From Dongia_B soli (GTDB lineage Bacteria; Pseudomonadota; Alphaproteobacteria; Dongiales; Dongiaceae), in the NCBI RefSeq assembly GCF_034044715.1, contig NZ_JAXCLW010000002.1:124001-188000 (forward strand): 64,000 bases of DNA. The letters run 5' to 3'. Made by a program: the position numbers and the translations under genes. The first letter of the stretch is position 1. Every line of letters begins with the position of its first letter. The notes under the pieces were generated by a model. It saw only the letters and a list, made by a program, of their open reading frames with translations. It was not told where the DNA came from and did no database searches. Of this stretch, positions 26,999-33,887 are shown in pieces.

Positions 26999-27709
26999 TT
27001 ACACCAGTGTCTGATCCGAGGAGGACGATGCCTCGCCGGCCATGAGACAGCGCTCCAGCGCAGCCTCTATATCCTGGCGGATGCGATTGCAATCGCGTTC
27101 CAAACCACCATCCGCCCATTCGATGCGGCAATCGCTGCCGCCCAGATTTTCGTCGCCGATCAGCACGATGCGTCCGTCGAAGCCACGCGAAGCGGCGACC
27201 TGCGCCACGCGCTCGTTCATGCTGTCGAGTAGCGCTGCCGGAACATAGGCTACCAGGCGCGGTTCATTCTTCAATTGCTCCAGGCAGCCCGCCAGCACCG
27301 CCTCGATCTCGTCCAAGCCACGCTTCGCCGCCAGCGCCGGATGCAGCTTGCGGATGATCGCCATGGCAAGTTCGACGGCGGCCGTCGTCGTTTCTACCGG
27401 CGCTTCGGTCGCTGCCCGTACGGCCGCGTCCAATTGATTCGATATCGCCGAAAGGGCTGCTGCGATCTGTGCTTCCAGCCGCTTTTGCCCTTCGGCAAGG
27501 CCGCGTCGATGTCCTTCTTGCTCACCGTGACGTCTCGCCTCCGCCGTAGCCGCGGCCAGTTCCTCCTCGCTGAAGGTCGGCGCGGCCGGTACCGGCTCCG
27601 GTTCGGGCTCGGGTTCCGGCTTGGCGATGACCGGCGCCGCCTTTGCCTTGGCGGGCGGCAGCGGGTCATCGAAGCTGTTTTCGAACAAGAATTTCTTCGC
27701 CACGGTCAT
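26999..27709 (-). CDS. fliH: Flagellar assembly protein FliH
   Basis: Regulator of the FliI ATPase that tethers it to the C ring. The 236-residue protein has the N-terminal FLFENSFDDP block common in alphaproteobacterial FliH (FlbE), a Pro-Glu repeat (EPEPEPEPVP, about 32-41), a long helical stretch rich in Ala, Arg and Glu, and a C-terminal V-ATPase-subunit-E-like domain ending near IRQDIEAALERCL. Conservation is low in this family; position between fliG and fliN supports the call. Confidence 0.88.
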   Translation of the reverse strand: MTVAKKFLFENSFDDPLPPAKAKAAPVIAKPEPEPEPEPVPAAPTFSEEELAAATAEARRHGEQEGHRRGLAEGQKRLEAQIAAALSAISNQLDAAVRAATEAPVETTTAAVELAMAIIRKLHPALAAKRGLDEIEAVLAGCLEQLKNEPRLVAYVPAALLDSMNERVAQVAASRGFDGRIVLIGDENLGGSDCRIEWADGGLERDCNRIRQDIEAALERCLMAGEASSSSDQTLV

Positions 27710-27734
27710 CTTCCGTACCGGTATCCGTCCGACT

Positions 27735-28751
27735 CTAGTAAATCAACTCGTCTTCGCCCTTCTTATCGGAAAGGACGATTTCGCCTTTGGCGGCCAGTTC
27801 TTTGGCGATGACGACCATGGCCATCTGCGCCTCTTCCACTTCGCGCAGCCGCACCGGTCCCATTGCCGCCATGTCTTCGCGCAGCATCTTGCTGGCGCGT
27901 TCCGACATATTGGAGAGGAAAAGGTCGCGCACACCTTCCGACGCACCTTTCAATGCCAAAGGCAGCTTGTCCTTTTCGACACTGCGCAGAAGTGTCTGAA
28001 CGCCGCCCGGATCCAGCTTGCCGAGATCGTCGAAGGTGAACATGAGGGCCTTGACCTTCTCGGCGGAATCGCGGTTACGCTCTTCCAGGGAGGTCATGAA
28101 GCGCGCTTCGGTCGCGCGGTCGAGGTTATTGAAGATCTCGGCGATCATTTCATGCGCATCGCGCCGCGTCGACCGGGCGAGGTTGCTCATGAATTCGTTG
28201 CGCAGGGTGCGTTCGACGTCGTCCAGAACATCCTTCTGCACGGCCTCCATGCGCAGCATGCGCATGATCACTTCCATGGCAAAGGCTTCCGGCAACAGGC
28301 CCAGCACACGCGAAGCGTGATCGGCCTTTACCTTGGACAAGACGACGGCGACCGTCTGGGGGTATTCGTTCTTCAGATAGTTCGCCAGCACCGCTTCATT
28401 GACGTTGCCAAGCTTATCCCACATCGTGCGACCGGCCGGGCCGCGAATTTCATCCATGATGCTGTCGACTTTTGATTTGTCGAGCACCTTGAGGAGCAGG
28501 CGTTCCGTCGATTCATAGGTACCGGTCAAAGAGCCGGTGGACGAAATCTGGTCGGCGAATTCGACGAAGAGGCGTTCGACGACCGTTGCGCTTACCGTGC
28601 CGAGGTTGGCCATGGTTTGCGAGATTTCGCGGATCTCGTCGTCATGCATCAAGCCGAACAGCTTGGAAGCATTTTCTTCTCCCACCGACATCAGCAGCAG
28701 GGCCGCCTTTTGGGAGCCGGTCAAGCTTCTATAATCGTCTTTGATCCGCAT
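27735..28751 (-). CDS. fliG: Flagellar motor switch protein FliG
   Basis: C-ring protein that binds FliF and takes torque from the stator. The 338-residue protein has the N-terminal FliF-binding domain (LTGSQKAALLLMSVGEENASKLF, about 9-31), a middle domain with EYPQTVAVVLSKV (about 129-141) and the C-terminal charged helix domain with LMFTFDDL (about 237-244), where torque-linked charges sit. Length is typical. Gap to fliF is 27 bases. Confidence 0.98.
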   Translation of the reverse strand: MRIKDDYRSLTGSQKAALLLMSVGEENASKLFGLMHDDEIREISQTMANLGTVSATVVERLFVEFADQISSTGSLTGTYESTERLLLKVLDKSKVDSIMDEIRGPAGRTMWDKLGNVNEAVLANYLKNEYPQTVAVVLSKVKADHASRVLGLLPEAFAMEVIMRMLRMEAVQKDVLDDVERTLRNEFMSNLARSTRRDAHEMIAEIFNNLDRATEARFMTSLEERNRDSAEKVKALMFTFDDLGKLDPGGVQTLLRSVEKDKLPLALKGASEGVRDLFLSNMSERASKMLREDMAAMGPVRLREVEEAQMAMVVIAKELAAKGEIVLSDKKGEDELIY

Positions 28752-28778
28752 CTTTTTACCGTTTATTCGTCTAGGGGA

Positions 28779-30449
28779 TCAGGCTTCCTGATAGATCCAC
28801 TGGCGCATGATATTGACTGCCTGTTCAGGATGCTGATCTACCAGTTCGGAAATCTTCTTGAGTGATGAAGCCCGGACGCGACCTTCGACCTGATTGATGT
28901 CGATCATCTGATCAAGCTCATTGGCCATATTCTCCGCATCCGCGAGCGCTTGCTGCATCATGTCGGGGCCGGTCAGGGCCAGCGCGGCTGCGGCGCCCGG
29001 CGGCAGGGCGGCCGCGGCTTCCGGCGTCAAGCCGGGCAGGCTCTGTTCGGCTGCTTCGCTGCCAGGCAGGGCCAGGAGGCGGTTGAGGAGCGGCCGGACG
29101 ACCAGCAAGAGGACCAGAACCGCCACGGCCGCCAAGACCACAAGTTCGACGATCCGCATGATGTCTTGCTTGTCGAGACCGAGGAAGACGGTGCCATCGC
29201 CGACCGGCCCTTCTTCCTGAGCGAAGGGCAGGTTGACGACCTCGACCACGTCGCCACGTTTCTCATCGTAACCGATGGCGGATTTGACCAGATTCGAAAT
29301 CTGATCGAGCTCTTCCTTGCTGCGGGGCTGATATGTCTCCTGGCCATCCGTCCCTTTTGTATAAATGCCGTCAACCAGCACGGCGGCGGAAATCCGCTTG
29401 ATGGTGCCATTGGTCTTGACTTCAGTCTGGACGCGCTTGGAGATTTCGTAATTGACGGTCTCTTCTGTCCGGGCGTTCTGCGAATTGGAGGTATTGCTGT
29501 TGGCACCCTGCTGCGATGGCGGGTTAGGGACATTATTAGCAACACTGACCGAGCTGTCGCCGGACTTTTCCTGCGTATTGCTCTTATCCTCGACGGTTTG
29601 GGTCGAGCGTACGACCTGACCTTCCGGATCGTAGTTTTCGGTATTCGTCGTGACTTTGTTGTAGTCGATATCGGCCGTAACTTCGGCACGCACTTTGCCA
29701 ACACCCAGCGTCTGGCCCAGCAGCTGTTCGATCGACTGCGACATGCGGGCTTCATAACCCTGGCGCATTTCCACGGCATTGGCGGCGTCGAATTCGTCTC
29801 CGGCTTCCGCCCCCTTGGCCAGCAGGTTGCCACGGTTATCGATCACGGAAACATTGCTGGATTTCATGCCAGGAACGGCCGAGGCGACCAAATGCTGGAT
29901 CGCCTGGACCTGCTCCTTGTCGAGACTGCCTTGCAGGACAAGCACGACAGAGGCGGTGGGTTCAGCACGGTCGCGCGAGAAGAGCTCACGCTTCGGCATG
30001 ACCAGATGGACGCGCGCCGACTTTACCTGGCGGAGGGAGCGGATGGTTCTCGACAACTCGCCTTCAAGGGCGCGCAGCTGATTGATCTGCTGGACGAAAT
30101 TCGTTGTTCCCAGGGCATCCGCGCGGTCGAAGATTTCATAACCGATGGAACCGCCGCTGGGGATGCCTTCGCCGGCCATCGCCAGGCGGAGCCGGGCAAC
30201 CTGGTCCTCCGGCACATAAATCTGGTCGCCATTGCCGCGCAGTTCGTAAGGGATCTGCTGTGCTTCAAGGCGTTGGACGATTTGCTCCGAATCGGTGGCA
30301 TCCAGACCGCTATAGAGGAGGCTCATACCTGGTGTGGTGAGGCGTGCCGTCAGGAAGACAAAGAAAGCAATCAAACCCAGGGCAACTGCGCCAAGGGCCG
30401 CGAGTCTGATCGGGCCGAGATTGCGCAAGGTCTGTATCAGTGGATTCAC
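28779..30449 (-). CDS. fliF: Flagellar MS-ring protein FliF
   Basis: Membrane ring protein on which the basal body is built. The 556-residue protein has an N-terminal membrane helix (about 15-34), the ring-building domains with LLYSGLDATDSEQIVQRLEAQQIPYEL (about 40-66), a Ser/Asn-rich periplasmic middle (about 300-325), a second membrane helix near 430-450 and a cytoplasmic tail that binds FliG. Translation probably starts at GTG (30449), preceded by GAGGG. First gene of the long minus-strand flagellar operon, with a perfect CtrA box about 130 bases upstream. Confidence 0.97.
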   Translation of the reverse strand: MNPLIQTLRNLGPIRLAALGAVALGLIAFFVFLTARLTTPGMSLLYSGLDATDSEQIVQRLEAQQIPYELRGNGDQIYVPEDQVARLRLAMAGEGIPSGGSIGYEIFDRADALGTTNFVQQINQLRALEGELSRTIRSLRQVKSARVHLVMPKRELFSRDRAEPTASVVLVLQGSLDKEQVQAIQHLVASAVPGMKSSNVSVIDNRGNLLAKGAEAGDEFDAANAVEMRQGYEARMSQSIEQLLGQTLGVGKVRAEVTADIDYNKVTTNTENYDPEGQVVRSTQTVEDKSNTQEKSGDSSVSVANNVPNPPSQQGANSNTSNSQNARTEETVNYEISKRVQTEVKTNGTIKRISAAVLVDGIYTKGTDGQETYQPRSKEELDQISNLVKSAIGYDEKRGDVVEVVNLPFAQEEGPVGDGTVFLGLDKQDIMRIVELVVLAAVAVLVLLLVVRPLLNRLLALPGSEAAEQSLPGLTPEAAAALPPGAAAALALTGPDMMQQALADAENMANELDQMIDINQVEGRVRASSLKKISELVDQHPEQAVNIMRQWIYQEA

Positions 30450-30796
30450 CGCTTCACCCTCGATCGGAATAATCGATTGGCCCCTTGCCGACCCCTCAGG
30501 TTCGAAAACCCAAGCAAATAGACAAAATGTCCCGACCGAGCCGGGTCAGCCACTGCCAGAGAGTAAATCTGAGGCGTTAACAAGCTCTTAAGGTGCGGAA
30601 AAAATTGCCTAGCAGCCGGCAAAAAATTCCGACCGGATGCTTTCCTAAGAATATCAGCAGGCGCGTGGATGCTTGTTCCGGCTGGCGGAAGACGAACTAA
30701 GGCGGGGGCGGGAAGGGTATGGCTTGGGTGCCGTGAGCGCGGCTGCGACTCCTCCGATCAGCCGCTGATGGGGAATGATCGAGCGGCGTCCTGAGG
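30450..30796. other. Intergenic region between fliF and sciP
   Basis: 347 bases without a gene. It holds the CtrA box of fliF at 30576-30591. A possible weak hairpin (GCCGCT/AGCGGC, about 30763-30789) lies just after the sciP stop but has no T-tract. The stretch 30600-30760 shows nothing I can name. Confidence 0.6.
30576..30591 (-). promoter_or_regulatory. Perfect CtrA box upstream of fliF
   Basis: On the minus strand the sequence reads TTAA-GAGCTTG-TTAAC, an exact match to the CtrA consensus TTAA-N7-TTAAC. It lies 127-142 bases upstream of the fliF start, in the direction of that operon. Motif seen directly; regulation inferred. Confidence 0.85.
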
Positions 30797-31108
30797 TCAG
30801 ATTTTATCGTGTTCTTTCTCGAATTCGCTGGGACTACTGCGATAATCCTGAAGCCGTGTCGTGCGCAAACCGCGCAGACCGTGGCGGTCGATCGACTTCT
30901 GCCAGGAAAGGAATTCTTCGACGGATAACGTATACCGCGCACAGGCTTCTTCCAGGCTGATTAAGCCCGCGCGAACGCCCGCGACAACTTCCGCTTTGCG
31001 ACGAATAACCCAACGTTTGGTGCCAGGCGGCGGCAAATCTTCCAGACGCAAACGGTGCCCGTCGATGCCAACGCCGTTATTGGACATGTGGTCCAGCTCG
31101 ATCGTCAT
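30797..31108 (-). CDS. sciP: CtrA inhibitor SciP (DUF1153)
   Basis: Small DNA-binding protein that in Caulobacter binds CtrA and blocks activation of CtrA-dependent genes. The 103-residue protein has the DUF1153 signature: LRLEDLPPPGTKRWVIRRKAEVVAGV (about 20-45), then GLISLEEACARYTLSVEEFLSW (about 47-68), a helix-turn-helix-like part. I chose the ATG at 31108 because GGGAG precedes it at good spacing; an ATG at 31123 is in frame upstream. It sits between the fliF operon and flgD with an imperfect CtrA box upstream, fitting a feedback loop. Confidence 0.93.
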   Translation of the reverse strand: MTIELDHMSNNGVGIDGHRLRLEDLPPPGTKRWVIRRKAEVVAGVRAGLISLEEACARYTLSVEEFLSWQKSIDRHGLRGLRTTRLQDYRSSPSEFEKEHDKI

Positions 31109-31290
31109 GAGCTGCTCCCTCATCCTTCGACATGTTTTTAATGTTGTGAAAGCCTAGCGGGAGCGGATTAAAGATTCGCTAAATCGCCGGCGGACATCGC
31201 AGCTCATGGGTGTAGAATTGCATAAAATTTTATGTATTTGGGATTGTAGCCGAAGGTAGAGAGGCCCGCTCCCGATTGGTGCTCGAGCGG
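31109..31290 (-). promoter_or_regulatory. sciP upstream region: imperfect CtrA box and AT palindrome
   Basis: On the minus strand, TTAG-CGAATCT-TTAAT (31182-31167) matches seven of nine CtrA consensus positions at the correct N7 spacing. Further upstream lies the perfect 14-base palindrome CATAAAATTTTATG (31221-31234), in an AT-rich patch that could be an operator or promoter element. Hairpin-forming CCGCTC/GAGCGG (31266-31290) directly follows the flgD stop but lacks a T-tract. Confidence 0.5.
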
Positions 31291-32085
31291 TCAGGCCGCC
31301 GGTTTTTGCTCTTGCTCGTCGGGCGTATTAGAGGTGTCGGGGGCATCCGGCGTATCGTCATCGGCCGGCGGCGTCGGAGTTGTGGCCGGGGAATCCTGGT
31401 GAACGATCTTGATAATCTTATCGATCGGATAGCTGACGGAACCAACATTCAGGCTGACATTGCCGCCCTTGATATCGGCTGAATCGACTTTGCCGAAAGC
31501 GGTGATGGGGGCGCTGTGCATTGTGCCGCTGGCATCCGAATAGACGACCGAAACCTGATATTGGCCATCCGGTAGCTGTCCTGCGAAGCCTTGACCCTCC
31601 CAGTCGACCTGATAGGTGCCGACCCCCTCATTGGCCTGCTGCACCAAGACAATCTGGCCCTTGGAATCCGTGATGCGCAGCTCCGCCTGAGTTGCGCTCT
31701 GTTCAATCTGGTATTGGAAACTTGCGTGACCGTCCTGCAAGGAGATCTGGTCGCTATCGACCGCGACCGTATTTCCCAAGAAGCTCGCGGCCGCATAGGT
31801 ATTGGTAGAGGATTGCAGGTTAATGAGCTGATTCAGGCTCTTGTTTTGCTGAATCATCTGTTCGACGGAGGCAAATCCGACCAATTGCTGGGTAAACTGC
31901 GCGGTGTCGAGCGGCGACAGCGGATCCTGATTCTGCAACTGCTTCGTCAGCAGCAACAAGAAGTCGTTATACTGGCTATTAAGCGAAGCCGAGGCGTCAT
32001 CGGTAGGGCTAGACGGCGTGTTGGTCTGAGTCTGGTTTTTCCCCAGGATGTCAGCGACATTCGGCGTTGAGTTGATGGTGGTCAT
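31291..32085 (-). CDS. flgD: Flagellar hook-capping protein FlgD
   Basis: Scaffold cap under which hook subunits assemble. The 264-residue protein has the FlgD N-terminal block YNDFLLLLTKQLQNQDPLSPLDTAQFTQQLVGFASVEQMI (about 39-78), a central Ig/TUDOR-like part with LRITDSKGQIV and the DGQYQV segment (about 172-177), and a Pro/Asp/Thr-rich C-terminal tail of about 30 residues. It is the last gene of the flgE-flgK-flgL-fliK-flgD run. Placing flgD at the end, after fliK, is less usual than flgD directly before flgE. Confidence 0.95.
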   Translation of the reverse strand: MTTINSTPNVADILGKNQTQTNTPSSPTDDASASLNSQYNDFLLLLTKQLQNQDPLSPLDTAQFTQQLVGFASVEQMIQQNKSLNQLINLQSSTNTYAAASFLGNTVAVDSDQISLQDGHASFQYQIEQSATQAELRITDSKGQIVLVQQANEGVGTYQVDWEGQGFAGQLPDGQYQVSVVYSDASGTMHSAPITAFGKVDSADIKGGNVSLNVGSVSYPIDKIIKIVHQDSPATTPTPPADDDTPDAPDTSNTPDEQEQKPAA

Positions 32086-32105
32086 GTCCGGTCCCTTCCG
32101 CTCGT

Positions 32106-33878
32106 TCAGACCTCGACATCGACCAAGCCATTGGCGGTATCGATTTCAGGGGCGCTGGCGGCAGTTATCCGGTCGGCCGGGCCGGCAACTCCTGCCTGGC
32201 CAGACGTACGTGATGACTGCCGACCACCCTGTCCCCAATCACCGGAACCGGAAAAATCCCCGGTATTTCCGCGCTGTAGATTGAAGGACAGGCTGCCGCT
32301 GTCGGTCTTCAACCCTGCCTCATGCAAGGCTCGTTCCAACGCCCGGGAATCCCGCTGCAAAAGATCCAGGGTTGCCGGCCGTTCCACTGTCACCGTGGCG
32401 CGCACCTTCTTGTCGTCGTCGATATCCATCTTCACGTGGATCCGTCCAAGCTCTTCCGGCGACAATTGAATGCTGATCTTATCGACACCATCCCGGGCAG
32501 CGCGTTGCATGTGGACCGCGACCTGTTCTTGAAGGGGCATATTGCCGAGTTGTTGTTTCAGGGCGGCGATGAAGTCGGCTTGCTTCGAGGGGCTTGCCGT
32601 CAGCATCGGCGACATTGGCCAAGTGCCGAACCCGCCATAATTTCCCGTGCCGTTATCAAAGCCGCCAAAATCGCCATTGCCGAAATCGGCGCGGCCCCCA
32701 AGATCGCTATCCTGGCCCATTGGCGCGGCGCTCGGCTGTGGCTGGGATTGCGTAGACTGAACCACCGCTTGAGGTGCGCGTACGGTGTCGATCTTGGCCG
32801 GGTCTCTTTGACTGCCTTTCTCAGCCAGACCCTTACGCGGTCCAGCGGTGAGGGGATTATCATCGGTAATCGACGAGCTGGCATTAGCCGGTTTTCCGAC
32901 CGGAACCAGGATTTGATTGATCGCGAGCTGATCTTGGGTCGCGCCGTCATCGACAAGCGTGATCGTGCCCGATGGCGTCGTGGTGCTGCCGGGTTTCGTT
33001 TTGCCGTCCGCCGGCAATGCATTCTCCGGAAGATCGATCTCTAGATCCGGCGGAAAGCCAGGGGACAGAGCAATTTGCTGATCGGCCTGGTCCGATGCCC
33101 CTGGTCCGCCCGCCGCTGGCCCCGACGAAGCTGCCAGGCTCGCTGTCGCACCGGCTTTTGGTGCCGAGGCGGGGTCTGCGGTCGTCACGGCAAGGTTGCT
33201 GACTGGAAGGGCAGCTACGGTCACGACGCCCCCAACCGGTTGGCCGTTCGCTGCCTGGTCATTCGCCACCTGCCCACCGGCCGCCTGGCCATCTGCTGCC
33301 TGACCGTCCTGGGCTGGCGGCTGCTCCTGACCCTGCTGTTGTTGGCCGGTTTGGTGATCCGACGCGTCGTCCTGCTTGCTGTGATGATGGACGTTGTTGC
33401 TATCGGCTGCTTGCTGTTTGCCATCCGTGGCGGCGGTTGCCGTATCGCTCGTCGCGTCGTCATCGGCCTTGCCGGTGTCTTTGCGCGTTTTCGCGGTATC
33501 CTTCGATCCCTTATCCTCACCCGCTCGAGCGGAGTCCGTTGGTTTCGTCTGCGCAGTAGCCGGACGATCGTCGCGCCGATCATGCAACCTATCGGTTCCA
33601 GCGGTTTGACGATCCGATGGCGTTGAGGGCCGCTTCGGCTGCGGCTCCGAGGCATCGTTACGCCATGCCGTCATTCCGGCATCGTAATTGCTCCGGCGCC
33701 ATGAAGCGGACCGCGTATCGGCGGGCACCAGGGACTGCCAGCGGTTATTGTCCGCTTTCTGGCGCAGCAGGGCGGCGAAGTCATCGCCGCCCTGGCTGGC
33801 GATTTTGTTGCGCGCTTCCTGCTGCCGACTTTCGGTCGGCTTCGCGAGGCCAATGAGGTTGAACGGCATCGAGGTCAT
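32106..33878 (-). CDS. fliK: Flagellar hook-length control protein FliK
   Basis: Secreted ruler that measures hook length and switches the export gate to filament substrates. The 590-residue protein has a long Gln/Asp/Ala/Thr-rich ruler region, including a Gly-Gln-rich repetitive stretch (about 185-215). The C-terminal FliK domain has SIQLSPEELGRIHVKMDIDDDKKVRATVTVERP (about 475-507) and LLQRDSRALERALHEAGL, then a Gly/Ser/Gln-rich end. It starts nine bases after the flgL stop and precedes flgD. Confidence 0.92.
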   Translation of the reverse strand: MTSMPFNLIGLAKPTESRQQEARNKIASQGGDDFAALLRQKADNNRWQSLVPADTRSASWRRSNYDAGMTAWRNDASEPQPKRPSTPSDRQTAGTDRLHDRRDDRPATAQTKPTDSARAGEDKGSKDTAKTRKDTGKADDDATSDTATAATDGKQQAADSNNVHHHSKQDDASDHQTGQQQQGQEQPPAQDGQAADGQAAGGQVANDQAANGQPVGGVVTVAALPVSNLAVTTADPASAPKAGATASLAASSGPAAGGPGASDQADQQIALSPGFPPDLEIDLPENALPADGKTKPGSTTTPSGTITLVDDGATQDQLAINQILVPVGKPANASSSITDDNPLTAGPRKGLAEKGSQRDPAKIDTVRAPQAVVQSTQSQPQPSAAPMGQDSDLGGRADFGNGDFGGFDNGTGNYGGFGTWPMSPMLTASPSKQADFIAALKQQLGNMPLQEQVAVHMQRAARDGVDKISIQLSPEELGRIHVKMDIDDDKKVRATVTVERPATLDLLQRDSRALERALHEAGLKTDSGSLSFNLQRGNTGDFSGSGDWGQGGRQSSRTSGQAGVAGPADRITAASAPEIDTANGLVDVEV

Positions 33879-33887
33879 GGAAGTCCA

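Noticed and set aside
28950..30521. 523-codon open frame on the plus strand
   Set aside because: It lies exactly antisense to fliF, whose protein matches its family end to end. The frame is a by-product of GC-rich codons.
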